Part shown: positions 27,502 through 37,168 of the stretch, piece by piece
How the letters are laid out: the number at the start of each line of letters is the position of its first letter
Numbering within the stretch: the stretch's first letter is position 1
NCBI RefSeq assembly: GCF_000055945.1
Contig: NC_008011.1
Coordinates: 739,501 to 803,500, forward strand
DNA length: 64,000 nucleotides
Origin: Lawsonia intracellularis PHE/MN1-00
Lineage (GTDB): Bacteria; Desulfobacterota; Desulfovibrionia; Desulfovibrionales; Desulfovibrionaceae
Direction of reading: 5' to 3'
The notes under the pieces: model-generated
Databases searched by the model: none
Told to the model about the DNA's origin: nothing
The model's input: only the letters and a program-made list of their open reading frames with translations
Position numbers and translations under genes: made by a program

Positions 27502-28473
27502 TTATAAATAACGATCTTCAGCCATTAAATAATGTTGGACATAATCCATAATCCCTTCTTCAAGACTATGGAAGGACACATCACACCCAACTTTCTGGAG
27601 CCAATTCATATCTGCCTGAGTAAAATATTGGTATTTCCCTTTCAGTTGATCAGGCATATCGACATAACGAATATCAGGCTTTTTATTCATAGCGATAAAT
27701 ACAGCATTGAGAAGATCATTCCATGTTCGTGCAGTCCCAGAACCAACATTAAAAATACCATTTACTTCATGATGTTCAAACAACCAATACATTACCTTTA
27801 CGCAATCTTTAACATAAACAAAATCTCTCATTTGTCCACCATCGGCATAATCTGGATGATCTGACTTAAACAGGCTGAAAAAAGAAGAGGTTGTTATTTG
27901 CTCATAAGACTTACAAACAACACTTCTCATATCACCCTTATGATATTCATTTGGACCATAAACGTTAAAAAATTTAAGGTTTACAATCTGATTAAGTAAG
28001 CCCTCACGATATGCCCAAAGATCAAATAGCTGTTTTGAATAGCCATACATGTTAAGTGGTTTAAGCGCCAAAGTAGTAAGCAAATTATCAGAAAAACCTT
28101 TAGAACCATCCCCATATGTAGCAGCACTACTAGCATTAATAAACCTTGCTCCATTCTCCAGTGCATAACGACAAACCATTTGAGTATAATGAAAATTATT
28201 TTCCATCAAAAAATCAGCATTTCGTTCTGTTGTTGAAGAGCAGGCACCCATATGAAATATTGCTCTAATATCTTCTGGAGCTTTACCTTTCTGAATCAAA
28301 TGACGGAACTCATCTCTATGTATGTAGTCTTTAAATCGACGGTTAACAAGATTATGCCACTTATCACTTATTGCTAGATTATCAACAACAAGAATATCAT
28401 CTATACCAACTTCATTAAGAAGCCAAATCATAGCACTACCTATAAAACCAGAACCACCTGTAACTATATACAT
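27502..28473 (-). CDS. hldD: ADP-L-glycero-D-manno-heptose-6-epimerase
   Basis: Epimerase that completes ADP-L,D-heptose for the inner core of lipopolysaccharide; 323 residues. The NAD(P)-binding Rossmann motif is GGSGFIGS at the N-terminus. The extended SDR catalytic set is Ser in NASSAATYGDG and YGYSKQLFD (YxxxK). FFNVYGPNEYHKGDMRSVV and DFVYVKDCVKVMYW are typical HldD blocks. Length and motif order agree with E. coli HldD/RfaD. Gene neighbours are not LPS genes, so the rest of heptose synthesis lies elsewhere. Together with lpxC in this window it shows the cell makes lipopolysaccharide with a heptose core. Confidence 0.95.
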   Translation of the reverse strand: MYIVTGGSGFIGSAMIWLLNEVGIDDILVVDNLAISDKWHNLVNRRFKDYIHRDEFRHLIQKGKAPEDIRAIFHMGACSSTTERNADFLMENNFHYTQMVCRYALENGARFINASSAATYGDGSKGFSDNLLTTLALKPLNMYGYSKQLFDLWAYREGLLNQIVNLKFFNVYGPNEYHKGDMRSVVCKSYEQITTSSFFSLFKSDHPDYADGGQMRDFVYVKDCVKVMYWLFEHHEVNGIFNVGSGTARTWNDLLNAVFIAMNKKPDIRYVDMPDQLKGKYQYFTQADMNWLQKVGCDVSFHSLEEGIMDYVQHYLMAEDRYL

Positions 28474-28628
28474 GAAAAGTCCTCCATCAATAATTGAATA
28501 TATTATTTGATAATATCAAAAAATCTCCTGACCTTACTATATTACTAAGTAATATCATCCATTAGTTTATATAATAAAATATTACTAATATAATATTTAC
28601 TCTACCCTTAGTGATTAACTAACAAAAC

Positions 28629-29723
28629 TTACTCTTTAGTATAAGCTACCTCAATAGCAAATTCTTCATCACTTTTATGTTCAATTGGCTTTAAGTGAAT
28701 AAAAGGTGCGTTTAATCTATAAGATTGTAACTTCCATATTGCATCCACAAGGAGCTCTATACCTTCACCTGTTTCTGCTGAAATAAAATATATTATCTTT
28801 CCACTAGATTCTGCAACTTGTTTTATGTGTGATAATTTTTCAGGTTGTAATACATCAATTTTATTAACAACCAATAATTGGGTACGTTGCATTAAAGTAT
28901 GATCAAATTCTTTTAACTCTTCATTTACGATGTCGAATCCTAACCATGGGTTATCCTCATCAATATCTTCACTACTTAAAACATGAATTAAAAAACGTGT
29001 TCTCTCAATATGTTTAAGAAATTGATGACCAAGGCCTTGTCCCTTACATGCACCCTCAATTAATCCTGGGATATCAGCAAGGACAAGCCTTTTATCTGGA
29101 TCAAGATTATCGATCATTACTCCAAGATTAGGGTTAAGTGTTGTAAAAGGATAAGCAGCTATTTTAGGTTGTGCAGCAGAAAGTTTTGATATTAATGTAG
29201 ATTTACCTGCATTAGGTAGCCCTATAATTCCTGCATCAGCTAAAATTTTCAACTCTAACCTGAGATACTTCTCCTCCCCCATTTCGCCCTTTTGTGCAAA
29301 TCGAGGTGTTCGCATTGTTGATGATTTAAAATGCTCATTTCCTTTTCCTCCTCGACCACCTCTTGCAATTAAGAATTCAACTCCTGGTCTATCAAGATCA
29401 ACTAAAAAATATTCTTTATCTAATAGTTGCTCAAAAATAATTGTACCTACAGGTAAATGAAGAATCAAATCTTCCCCTTTTTTACCATGACGCTGGCTCC
29501 CTTTACCACCTTCTCCATTTTGAGCTCTATAGTGACGTTGCACACGAAAATCATAAAGGGTTAACAAACGTGAATCAGCTTTAAAAATTATATTACCTCC
29601 ATCTCCTCCATCCCCTCCATTAGGTCCACCTTTAGGTATAAACTTTTCGCGTCTAAATGAAACACATCCATTTCCACCTTTTCCTGCGCTCACGCTAATA
29701 GTTACTTCATCAACAAAACGCAT
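28629..29723 (-). CDS. obgE: GTPase Obg/CgtA
   Basis: Ribosome-associated GTPase involved in 50S assembly and stress control; 364 residues. The glycine-rich Obg fold occupies 1 to about 158 (GKGGNGCVSFRREKFIPKGG, GGRGGKGNEHFKSS). The G domain has G1 GLPNAGKST, G3 DIPG and G4 NKID, plus SAETGEG as G5. It lacks the optional C-terminal OCT domain of Gram-positive Obg, as most proteobacterial forms do. AAAGGA lies 5 nt before the ATG. It follows rplU-rpmA, the conserved order in bacteria, but here a terminator separates it from rpmA. Confidence 0.96.
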   Translation of the reverse strand: MRFVDEVTISVSAGKGGNGCVSFRREKFIPKGGPNGGDGGDGGNIIFKADSRLLTLYDFRVQRHYRAQNGEGGKGSQRHGKKGEDLILHLPVGTIIFEQLLDKEYFLVDLDRPGVEFLIARGGRGGKGNEHFKSSTMRTPRFAQKGEMGEEKYLRLELKILADAGIIGLPNAGKSTLISKLSAAQPKIAAYPFTTLNPNLGVMIDNLDPDKRLVLADIPGLIEGACKGQGLGHQFLKHIERTRFLIHVLSSEDIDEDNPWLGFDIVNEELKEFDHTLMQRTQLLVVNKIDVLQPEKLSHIKQVAESSGKIIYFISAETGEGIELLVDAIWKLQSYRLNAPFIHLKPIEHKSDEEFAIEVAYTKE

Positions 29724-29833
29724 GATTATCCTTTCAATAACAAATATCTATTCAATACTGTTACTAACTTGTTTACTGTTTTTTCTAAAAAATTACCTGG
29801 CTAATTATTATAGTTATATCTAGATTAATAAAA

Positions 29834-29861
29834 AAGGAAGAAGTCATTACACTCCTTCCTT
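29834..29861 (-). terminator. Intrinsic terminator after rplU-rpmA
   Basis: Seven-bp stem (AAGGAAG pairing with CTTCCTT) plus three more pairs (AGT/ACT) around a 6-nt loop. On the minus strand it is followed by a run of six U residues. It lies 25 nt past the rpmA stop and upstream of obgE, so it can partly separate obgE expression from the ribosomal genes. Confidence 0.8.
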
Positions 29862-29885
29862 ATTAATAAAATCCTGGAATAATTA

Positions 29886-30152
29886 TTATACGGTGGGTTG
29901 TATATGCACTCTACTATATCTTTTACATTTACGAAAATATGTTTCATAAGTTACTATACCATTAACTTTTGCAAATAAAGTATAGTCTCTTCCCATTCCA
30001 ACATTTTCTCCAGGATGAATTTTTGTACCTAGTTGACGAACAAGGATATTGCCTGCCAAGACTTTTTGGCCGCCAAAACGCTTTATACCACGACGTTGTC
30101 CTGGACTATCTCTACCATTGCGAGAACTTCCACCAGCTTTCTTATGGGCCAT
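29886..30152 (-). CDS. rpmA: 50S ribosomal protein L27
   Basis: Ribosomal protein of 88 residues whose N-terminus reaches the peptidyl-transferase centre. It begins [20 protein letters not shown], the canonical L27 start, and contains [19 protein letters not shown] and [12 protein letters not shown]. The mature-type start without a cleavable leader is the common Gram-negative form. It is 12 nt downstream of rplU with AAGGAG before the ATG. Confidence 0.97.
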   Translation of the reverse strand: MAHKKAGGSSRNGRDSPGQRRGIKRFGGQKVLAGNILVRQLGTKIHPGENVGMGRDYTLFAKVNGIVTYETYFRKCKRYSRVHIQPTV

Positions 30153-30164
30153 TTTAATATCTCC

Positions 30165-30473
30165 TTAAAGCTGAATACCTGTTACTTTTAGAGCTGTATA
30201 GTCTTGACGATGACCTTGGAGTTTACGTGAGTCATTTCTTCTCCACTTTTTAAAAACAAGAATTTTTTTATCACGACCATGCTCAAGAACTTTAGCTATA
30301 ACTTTAGCATTATTAATATATGGTGTTCCAATTTGAGGAGATGAACCACCAATCATAAAAATTTTATCAAAAAAAATTTCTGTTCCAACTTCAGCGTCTA
30401 TTTTAGAAACAAAAATTTTAGAACCCTCTTCAACACAGAATTGTTTTCCACCAGCTTCAATAATTGCGTACAT
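30165..30473 (-). CDS. rplU: 50S ribosomal protein L21
   Basis: Ribosomal protein that binds 23S rRNA; 102 residues from MYAIIEAGGKQFCVEEGSKI. The C-terminal RNA-binding blocks KILVFKKWRRNDSRKLQGHR and the final KVTGIQL are typical. A longer frame begins with TTG at 30500, but GGGAGG lies 10 nt before the ATG at 30473 and L21 proteins start MYA, so the shorter form is chosen. It is the first gene of rplU-rpmA. Confidence 0.96.
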   Translation of the reverse strand: MYAIIEAGGKQFCVEEGSKIFVSKIDAEVGTEIFFDKIFMIGGSSPQIGTPYINNAKVIAKVLEHGRDKKILVFKKWRRNDSRKLQGHRQDYTALKVTGIQL

Positions 30474-30971
30474 AAATAATGTGCCTCCCAAAAAAGACAA
30501 GAAATACTAATTTGATATTTTCAATATTGTCAAGTAGGAACTTTATCTTTAGAATGTTAGATGTAACAATTTTTTTAGAAAAAAAATATTTTCAATACAA
30601 TAGGAAAAGAGGAAAAAAAAAAGATTTTTAGAAAAAATTTTTATTTCTCCAAAAAATGCAAAAATATAAAAAATTCTAATAGGATAGAAGTTATTACTGT
30701 ATTGATTTTCAAGACTTACTTAAAAATTTTTATAAAAAAATTTGCATTCCCCTCTTCCCAATTCCCATAGAGAAGATTATTTATCCTAACGATTGGTGGA
30801 CGCTAAGTCCCTGCTGTTTTGATTATATATCAAATGTTGAAACAAATTTTGTTTAGTTTCTTTTTGTACTCTAAAAAGAAGACAAAAAATTCTTTATAAA
30901 CTGTACACTCTAAACAAAATAGTTCACAATAAACAGCAATACATTATAATTAATTGGAGGATACTATTGTC
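30474..30971. promoter_or_regulatory. Divergent control region between rplU and groES
   Basis: Nearly 500 nt that must contain the promoters of rplU (leftward) and groES (rightward). No CIRCE element (TTAGCACTC-N9-GAGTGCTAA) is present. The groES-proximal part holds an exact 11-bp inverted repeat, ATTTTGTTTAG at 30846-30856 and CTAAACAAAAT at 30910-30920, which would loop out about 50 nt just before the start. A CCCC/CCCAT-like patch at 30750-30772 faintly resembles a sigma-32 -10 element, but no matching -35 could be confirmed. The groES ribosome site GGAGG is at 30956-30960. Confidence 0.5.
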
Positions 30972-31277
30972 ATGAACCTGAAACCTTTGAATGACCGTGT
31001 TTTAGTAAAACGTCTTGAATCTGAAGAAAAAACAGCTGGTGGACTCTATATCCCTGATACTGCTAAAGAAAAACCATCTCGTGGTGAAGTTGTTGCTGTT
31101 GGACCTGGTAAACATACAGATGATGGTAAATTAATACCTATGGCTGTAAAAGCAGGAGATACAGTTCTTTTTAATAAGTATGCAGGAACAGAAGTAAAGC
31201 TTGATGGTGTAGAGCATCTAGTTATGCGTGAAGATGACATCCTAGCTGTTATTACTGGAGAAACTGGCCGCAAGTGA
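30972..31277 (+). CDS. groES: Co-chaperonin GroES
   Basis: Heptameric lid of the GroEL folding chamber; 101 residues from [20 protein letters not shown]. The mobile loop [20 protein letters not shown] and the roof region are intact. The ATG at 30972 has GGAGG 11 nt upstream; a TTG frame start at 30954 is unlikely. It is followed by groEL after 147 nt containing two hairpins. Confidence 0.97.
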   Translation: MNLKPLNDRVLVKRLESEEKTAGGLYIPDTAKEKPSRGEVVAVGPGKHTDDGKLIPMAVKAGDTVLFNKYAGTEVKLDGVEHLVMREDDILAVITGETGRK

Positions 31278-31292
31278 AAAAGGCGTAAATAA

Positions 31293-31309
31293 AAAGATCG
31301 GTGATCTTT
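31293..31309 (+). promoter_or_regulatory. Intercistronic hairpin 1 (groES-groEL)
   Basis: Perfect 7-bp stem AAAGATC/GATCTTT with a 3-nt GGT loop, 16 nt after the groES stop, followed by the A/T-rich AATAATTTT. It could act as an attenuator or an RNA-processing or stabilising element that tunes GroES:GroEL ratio. Confidence 0.55.
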
Positions 31310-31354
31310 AATAATTTTATTCAGTTATAATGAAAACACTAATTACACGCACTC

Positions 31355-31372
31355 TCTGAGAATTTTCTCAGA
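31355..31372 (+). promoter_or_regulatory. Intercistronic hairpin 2 (groES-groEL)
   Basis: Perfect 8-bp stem TCTGAGAA/TTCTCAGA with a 2-nt loop, or a smaller loop-opened form, about 40 nt before the groEL ribosome site AGGAGG. It is followed by AAAACTATATTTAA, not a U run, so it is more likely an RNA-stability element than a terminator. Confidence 0.5.
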
Positions 31373-31424
31373 AAACTATATTTAACAATTCTAAAATCGA
31401 TATGTTTTTAGGAGGAAAACCCTA

Positions 31425-33071
31425 ATGGCTTCTAAAGAAATCCTTTTTGATGCTAAAGCCCGTGAAAAACTTTCACGAGGTGTAGATAAACTTGCAAATG
31501 CTGTTAAAGTAACACTTGGACCTAAAGGCCGTAATGTCGTTATTGAAAAGTCTTTTGGTTCCCCAGTTATTACAAAAGATGGTGTATCTGTTGCAAAAGA
31601 AATTGAACTTGAAGATAAGTTTGAAAATATGGGCGCTCAAATGGTTAAAGAAGTAGCTTCCAAAACTAGCGATATTGCTGGTGATGGAACTACAACAGCA
31701 ACAGTCCTTGCACAAGCTATTTATCGTGAAGGTGTAAAACTTGTAGCAGCTGGTCGTAATCCTATGGCCATTAAACGTGGCATAGATAAAGCTGTTGTTG
31801 CTGTTACTAAAGAACTAAGCGACATTACAAAGCCTACTCGTGACCAAAAAGAAATAGCTCAAGTTGGAACCATTTCTGCAAACTCTGATACAACAATAGG
31901 TAATATCATAGCTGAAGCTATGGCTAAAGTTGGAAAAGAAGGTGTTATCACAGTTGAGGAAGCTAAAGGTCTTGAAACTACATTAGATGTGGTTGAAGGA
32001 ATGAAGTTTGACCGTGGCTACCTCTCTCCATACTTTGTAACTAATCCTGAGAAAATGGTTTGTGAACTTGATAACCCTTATATCCTTTGTAATGAGAAAA
32101 AGATTACTAGCATGAAAGACATGCTACCAATCTTAGAACAAGTTGCTAAAGTAAACCGTCCACTCCTTATTATTGCTGAAGACGTAGAAGGTGAAGCACT
32201 TGCAACACTTGTAGTCAATAAGCTCCGTGGAGCACTCCAAGTTGTAGCCGTAAAAGCTCCTGGTTTTGGTGAACGCCGTAAAGCTATGCTTGAAGATATT
32301 GCTATCCTTACTGGAGGAGAAGCAATATTTGAAGATCGTGGTATAAAGCTTGAAAATGTAAGCTTGTCTTCTTTAGGAACAGCTAAACGTGTAGTTATTG
32401 ACAAAGAAAATACTACTATCGTTGATGGTGCTGGAAAATCAGAAGATATTAAAGCTCGAGTTAAACAAATTCGTGCACAAATTGAAGAAACAAGCTCAGA
32501 TTATGATCGTGAAAAACTTCAAGAACGTCTTGCAAAACTTGTTGGTGGAGTAGCTGTTATCCATGTTGGAGCTGCTACTGAAACTGAAATGAAAGAGAAG
32601 AAGGATCGTGTAGAAGATGCTCTAAATGCAACAAGAGCTGCGGTTGAAGAAGGTATTGTCCCTGGTGGTGGTACTGCTTTTGTCCGCTCCATTAAAGTCC
32701 TTGATGATATTAAACCTGCTGATGATGATGAACTTGCTGGACTTAATATCATCCGTCGTTCTCTTGAAGAGCCTTTACGTCAAATTGCTGCAAATGCTGG
32801 CTATGAAGGTTCTATTGTTGTAGAAAAAGTTCGTGAAGCAAAAGATGGTTTTGGATTTAATGCTGCATCAGGAGAATATGAAGACCTTATTAAAGCTGGT
32901 GTCATTGATCCTAAAAAAGTTACACGTATTGCATTACAAAATGCAGCATCAGTAGCCTCCTTACTTCTAACTACAGAATGCGCTATTGCTGAAAAACCAG
33001 AACCTAAAAAAGATATGCCTATGCCTGGCGGTGGTATGGGTGGTATGGGTGGTATGGACGGTATGTACTAG
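31425..33071 (+). CDS. groEL: Chaperonin GroEL (Hsp60)
   Basis: ATP-driven protein-folding chamber; 548 residues, the normal length. ATP-binding and catalytic blocks are [25 protein letters not shown] (catalytic Asp) and, near the end, [12 protein letters not shown]. The C-terminus ends with the usual GGM repeats ([16 protein letters not shown]). AGGAGG is 8 nt upstream. Codon use in this gene is the least AT-biased of the neighbourhood, which fits high expression. The protein sequence is the strongest single clue to the organism, agreeing with my memory of Lawsonia GroEL. Confidence 0.98.
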   Translation: MASKEILFDAKAREKLSRGVDKLANAVKVTLGPKGRNVVIEKSFGSPVITKDGVSVAKEIELEDKFENMGAQMVKEVASKTSDIAGDGTTTATVLAQAIYREGVKLVAAGRNPMAIKRGIDKAVVAVTKELSDITKPTRDQKEIAQVGTISANSDTTIGNIIAEAMAKVGKEGVITVEEAKGLETTLDVVEGMKFDRGYLSPYFVTNPEKMVCELDNPYILCNEKKITSMKDMLPILEQVAKVNRPLLIIAEDVEGEALATLVVNKLRGALQVVAVKAPGFGERRKAMLEDIAILTGGEAIFEDRGIKLENVSLSSLGTAKRVVIDKENTTIVDGAGKSEDIKARVKQIRAQIEETSSDYDREKLQERLAKLVGGVAVIHVGAATETEMKEKKDRVEDALNATRAAVEEGIVPGGGTAFVRSIKVLDDIKPADDDELAGLNIIRRSLEEPLRQIAANAGYEGSIVVEKVREAKDGFGFNAASGEYEDLIKAGVIDPKKVTRIALQNAASVASLLLTTECAIAEKPEPKKDMPMPGGGMGGMGGMDGMY

Positions 33072-33100
33072 TCCTATCTTCAGTACAACTTAGATGTATA

Positions 33101-33131
33101 AAAACCCCAGAAGCAATGCTTCCGGGGTTTT
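33101..33131 (+). terminator. Strong intrinsic terminator of groESL
   Basis: Stem AAAACCCC-A-GAAGC, loop AAT, then GCTTC-C-GGGGTTTT, followed by more T. It lies 30 nt after the groEL stop. The stem has a GC-rich core and a U tract, one of the few classical terminators in this window. Confidence 0.93.
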
Positions 33132-33197
33132 ATACTTTCAGCATAAAAAATTAATATTTAATATACAGACACATTATTTTGGTATTTATTATTTATT

Positions 33198-34079
33198 ATG
33201 ATCAAATATATAGACTGGATACAAAAAACAACAATGATGTTTAAAAAGGCAGGGATAGATTCACCAAAACTCTCTGCAGAACTTATATTAAGTCATGTTT
33301 TAAATATTACACGATTACAAATAATAATGACTCCTTTTGAACCTATTCCAACTAATAGCTACTCAACGCTTAATGATATCATGTTAAGAAGACTCCATGG
33401 AGAACCAATTGCATATCTCACAGGGAAAAAAGAATTTTTTTCACGAGAATTTAAAGTCACTCAAGCCACACTTATCCCTCGCCCAGAGACAGAGTTACTT
33501 ATAGAATTTGTATTAAACCATATTAACCCAACACAACAAATATACTTTGCAGACTTAGGTACAGGTAGTGGGTGTATTGCAATTACACTAGCTGCTGAAA
33601 GAAAAAATTGGTTAGGTATTGCTACTGATATCTCTAGTGAAGCATTAAAAATAGCTAAACTTAATAGTTTAAAAAATAACACTCATAGTCAACTACAGTT
33701 TCTTCAATCAGATTTTACACAACCACTCTGTCTACCCTCTTCATTAGACTTATATATCAGTAATCCTCCATATATAAGTGAAAATGAACTGACCTCTCTT
33801 CCGCATGAAGTAATATCTTTTGAACCTAAAATAGCTCTTACACCACATAAATGTATTCATCTTGATGAAATAAATACCGTTTTACACTGCTATAAAAAAA
33901 TTATTACCCAAGCAGAGATATCCCTTAAGCCTGGAGGAATAATAATTTTAGAACATGGAGCAACACAAGCAGAAGCTATCTTATTGTTGTTAAAAAACAA
34001 CATATGGACAAATGTAATAAGTCATACTGATCTTACAAATAAAAATCGTTTTATTACAGCATATAAGTATAAAATATAA
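33198..34079 (+). CDS. prmC: Release-factor glutamine N5-methyltransferase
   Basis: Methylates the Gln of the GGQ motif in release factors RF1 and RF2 using S-adenosylmethionine; 293 residues. The SAM-binding motif is FADLGTGSGCIAITLA, and the catalytic NPPY motif is SNPPYISENEL, followed by HEVISFEPKIAL. The N-terminal helical RF-binding domain (about 1-85) ends at the conserved GEPIAYLTGKKEFF block. It starts 67 nt after the groESL terminator and so has its own promoter. prfA, often adjacent, is not here. Confidence 0.95.
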   Translation: MIKYIDWIQKTTMMFKKAGIDSPKLSAELILSHVLNITRLQIIMTPFEPIPTNSYSTLNDIMLRRLHGEPIAYLTGKKEFFSREFKVTQATLIPRPETELLIEFVLNHINPTQQIYFADLGTGSGCIAITLAAERKNWLGIATDISSEALKIAKLNSLKNNTHSQLQFLQSDFTQPLCLPSSLDLYISNPPYISENELTSLPHEVISFEPKIALTPHKCIHLDEINTVLHCYKKIITQAEISLKPGGIIILEHGATQAEAILLLLKNNIWTNVISHTDLTNKNRFITAYKYKI

Positions 34080-34204
34080 CTTAATTATGTTGTAAAAAAA
34101 CAAAAAATAAAAATAAGATATAAATATTTTTTTTAATAAAATTAAGCAATTACTAATATCTTTTTTTGGATCGTTTATTGCATAAGAAACTTTGGAGGAT
34201 AACT

Positions 34205-35119
34205 ATGCAACAAACAACCATTCAACGTTCAATTACATTTTCAGGTATAGGTGTACATAGTGGCCAATGTCTTAATGTCACGTTACACCCTGCATCTGAA
34301 AATACTGGTATTGTTTTTGAAGTGATAACTGGAGATACTCGCCATACTCTTATCCCCTCTCCTTCTGCTGTGATAGCTACTAAATTAGCAACCACTATTG
34401 GTAATAAAAATATAACAATATCAACAGTTGAACATCTTCTTGCTTCCATTAGAGGCCTTGAAATTGATAACATCCGCATTTGTGTTGAAGGTGCAGAAAT
34501 ACCTATTATGGATGGTTCTGCTAAGATATTCACTAATGAATTACTCCAAGCAGGGATTAAATATCTTCCAGCAACAAAAAAAATTTTACAAGTGATTAAA
34601 CCCGTCGAATTCATTAAGGGAGAGAAACGTATTCGTGCATTACCGTATAATGGATTCAAACTAGATTATACTATTAATTACATACATCCAATTATTGGCC
34701 ACCAACGACTTGTATTAGATGTTACACCAACGACCTTTCTTTCAATAGCTAATGCCAGAACTTATGGCTTTCTTAAAGATGTTGAACAAATGCTAAAAAA
34801 TGGCTTAGCTCAAGGTGGCTCTCTTGAGAATGCTATTGTACTTGATTCTACAAAAGTTATTAATCCTGAAGGATTACGTTATCCTGATGAATTTGTTCGC
34901 CATAAAGCCCTTGATTTCATTGGTGATATGGCTATGATGCATCTACCTCTTCAAGGATATTTTGAAATATATTGCTCAGGTCATCAACATAACAACCAAT
35001 TCCTTCATAAACTACAGGATGAAAATGCATTAGCCCTTGTAACACTTGAAGGAGAAAAAACACAAAATCTCTACCAAAATATTACACCACTATATAATGA
35101 TGTATTAGCTCTACTTTAA
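34205..35119 (+). CDS. lpxC: UDP-3-O-acyl-N-acetylglucosamine deacetylase
   Basis: Zinc enzyme for the committed step of lipid A synthesis; 304 residues from MQQTTIQRSITFSGIGVHSG. Zinc and catalytic residues sit in VEHLLAS (His), IMDGSA, and RHKALDFIGDM (His and Asp). The general acid is the His in GHQHNNQFL. A longer frame from 34166 is rejected because GGAGG lies 6 nt before this ATG. Length is typical. Presence of LpxC shows the organism makes lipid A. Confidence 0.96.
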   Translation: MQQTTIQRSITFSGIGVHSGQCLNVTLHPASENTGIVFEVITGDTRHTLIPSPSAVIATKLATTIGNKNITISTVEHLLASIRGLEIDNIRICVEGAEIPIMDGSAKIFTNELLQAGIKYLPATKKILQVIKPVEFIKGEKRIRALPYNGFKLDYTINYIHPIIGHQRLVLDVTPTTFLSIANARTYGFLKDVEQMLKNGLAQGGSLENAIVLDSTKVINPEGLRYPDEFVRHKALDFIGDMAMMHLPLQGYFEIYCSGHQHNNQFLHKLQDENALALVTLEGEKTQNLYQNITPLYNDVLALL

Positions 35120-35193
35120 TAAAAGGAAAATGTGTAATCTCCATCCTACTACATAATATTTAGTATCTGTTAAGTTACATAATTCAATATCAT

Positions 35194-37140
35194 ATGAATG
35201 CATCACGCTCTCCTATTATACTTCTTCCAGAGGCACTACAAAACCAAATTGCTGCAGGTGAAGTTGTAGAACGTCCTGCTAGTATTATTAAAGAATTAGT
35301 AGAAAACAGCCTTGATGCAAAAGCAACAGATATTGAAGTAATAATGGAAAATGGTGGACATACATTTATCCAAGTCCGTGACAATGGTTTTGGTATTCCC
35401 CCAGCAGAATTAAGATTAGCCCTTACTCGCCATGCTACTAACAAAATAAAAGATTTAGGAGACATATGGAAAATCCATTCGTTTGGATTTCGTGGTGAAG
35501 CCCTTCCTAGTATTGCATCTGTATCTTCTTTTAAAATAGAATCTGCCTATACAAAAGAATCTAACAATACTGAAGCTGCATTTCTGCAAATCAAGCATGG
35601 GAAAATAGAAAAAGAGGGTCCTAGCTCTCTTTACAAAGGGACGATTATTACTGTTCAAGATCTATTTGCTACTGTCCCTGCTCGCCTTAAATTTCTTAAA
35701 AGTCCTGTCACAGAGCAAAAACGTGCTCAAGAAATTTTTTCCCGTTTAGCATTAACTACTAATACAACTATGACCCTTTTTTCAGGAGCAAGAGAGCTTT
35801 TAAAATTTCCTGCAGCACATTCTTTACATCAACGCCTTAAAATCATTTGGCCAGAAGAATTGACATCTAACCTTATACCTGTTGATAAAACAACACATGA
35901 CATTAGAATACATGGGCTAACTTCACCACCAACTCAAACACAACTCCGTTCAGACAGGGTTCTTCTCTATGTAAATGGTCGGACACTCAACGATAAACTT
36001 ATATTGCGTGCTATTTTTGAAGCTTATAAAGGTCGGCTTATCTCTAAAGAATATCCTCAAGCAGTACTTTTCATTGAAATTTCTCCTGAATTAATAGATG
36101 TAAACGTTCATCCTGCAAAAACTGAAGTTCGATTTAGAGATGAAAAAAGTATATTCTCTGCTATTAGCACTGCACTAAAAGAAGCTATTAACAAAACTAT
36201 ACCAAGCTTTTCTTTACAGCAAACTGATACAGACATACATCCAAAAGGATTTTGGGGTGAAGCAGATCAAGAATATATCTTTCCTATAAAGAAAAATTCT
36301 AACATCCACCCTACACAAACTGAAGTTTGTACTACACAATCAACAACAACTGACTCTCATGGTTTCTCATTACAACATATGTTACAAAATACGTTTGTCC
36401 TTGAGCCAGATTGTCAACAATCTTTATCTGCTAAAGAATCTACTTATACCTTAGCATCATCTTATTCATCTCATCCTTCAGATAACTCTTCTTTACTACC
36501 TAACCTTACATCAAACAGTACAGATTCCAACAAAGAAAATGAGATCTCAATTAAATATATAGATAAAAAAATGTGTATTGGGCCCTATCACTACTTAGGA
36601 CAAATAGGGGATACCTATCTTATTCTTGAAGATATAAGGAAAAAAAATGAACAAGCTGAGCTTATTATCCTTGATCAGCATGCTGTCCATGAACGTATTT
36701 TAGCAGAAAAATTTCGTAATGGAAGTTTAATTAACCAGTCTCAACAGCTTGTTTTACCTATTCAATTAAAACTGCACTACTCAGAACAAGAAGAGCTCCA
36801 AGAAATCGCTAACTCCCTAACTTCCCTTGGATTTATATTCTCTCTTAAAGGAGATATTCTTCATGTTGAGTCTATCCCTCCACTACTTGATCGTAGTCAA
36901 GCAACAATAATTCTTCGAAAAGCCCTCTCAAGGCAACAAGAAAATATAGAAAAGCTTTGGATCTCAATGGCATGTAAAGCTGCTATTAAAGCTGGCTTAC
37001 CTCTACCTCCAGATGAAGCTGCATTACTTATTACTCAATGGATTTCTATAGAAAAACGTGAAAACTGCCCTCATGGACGACCCTGTGTACTTGTTTGGAC
37101 AATCCAAGATTTAGATAAACTATTTAAGCGTAGAAGCTAA
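35194..37140 (+). CDS. mutL: DNA mismatch repair protein MutL (endonuclease-type)
   Basis: Mismatch-repair coordinator of 648 residues. The N-terminal GHKL ATPase has IAAGEVVERPASIIKELVEN, RDNGFGI and TRHATNKI followed by GFRGEALPSIASV. A Ser/Thr-rich linker covers about 340-450. The C-terminal dimerisation domain carries DQHAVHERILAE at about residues 494-505, the metal-dependent nicking endonuclease signature, with the accessory ACKAAIKAG and CPHGRPCVL motifs. This is the endonuclease-type MutL of bacteria that lack MutH, not the E. coli type. It lies 74 nt after lpxC. Confidence 0.95.
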   Translation: MNASRSPIILLPEALQNQIAAGEVVERPASIIKELVENSLDAKATDIEVIMENGGHTFIQVRDNGFGIPPAELRLALTRHATNKIKDLGDIWKIHSFGFRGEALPSIASVSSFKIESAYTKESNNTEAAFLQIKHGKIEKEGPSSLYKGTIITVQDLFATVPARLKFLKSPVTEQKRAQEIFSRLALTTNTTMTLFSGARELLKFPAAHSLHQRLKIIWPEELTSNLIPVDKTTHDIRIHGLTSPPTQTQLRSDRVLLYVNGRTLNDKLILRAIFEAYKGRLISKEYPQAVLFIEISPELIDVNVHPAKTEVRFRDEKSIFSAISTALKEAINKTIPSFSLQQTDTDIHPKGFWGEADQEYIFPIKKNSNIHPTQTEVCTTQSTTTDSHGFSLQHMLQNTFVLEPDCQQSLSAKESTYTLASSYSSHPSDNSSLLPNLTSNSTDSNKENEISIKYIDKKMCIGPYHYLGQIGDTYLILEDIRKKNEQAELIILDQHAVHERILAEKFRNGSLINQSQQLVLPIQLKLHYSEQEELQEIANSLTSLGFIFSLKGDILHVESIPPLLDRSQATIILRKALSRQQENIEKLWISMACKAAIKAGLPLPPDEAALLITQWISIEKRENCPHGRPCVLVWTIQDLDKLFKRRS

Positions 37141-37168
37141 TTTTACTTTCAATAATATCTATAAATTA

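Noticed and set aside
30501-30953. CIRCE/HrcA operator or clear sigma-32 promoter before groES
   Set aside because: The CIRCE sequence is absent, and the sigma-32-like patches do not have an acceptable -35/-10 spacing by eye.
33321-33682. Antisense frame across prmC
   Set aside because: Shadow of prmC; no promoter or ribosome site.
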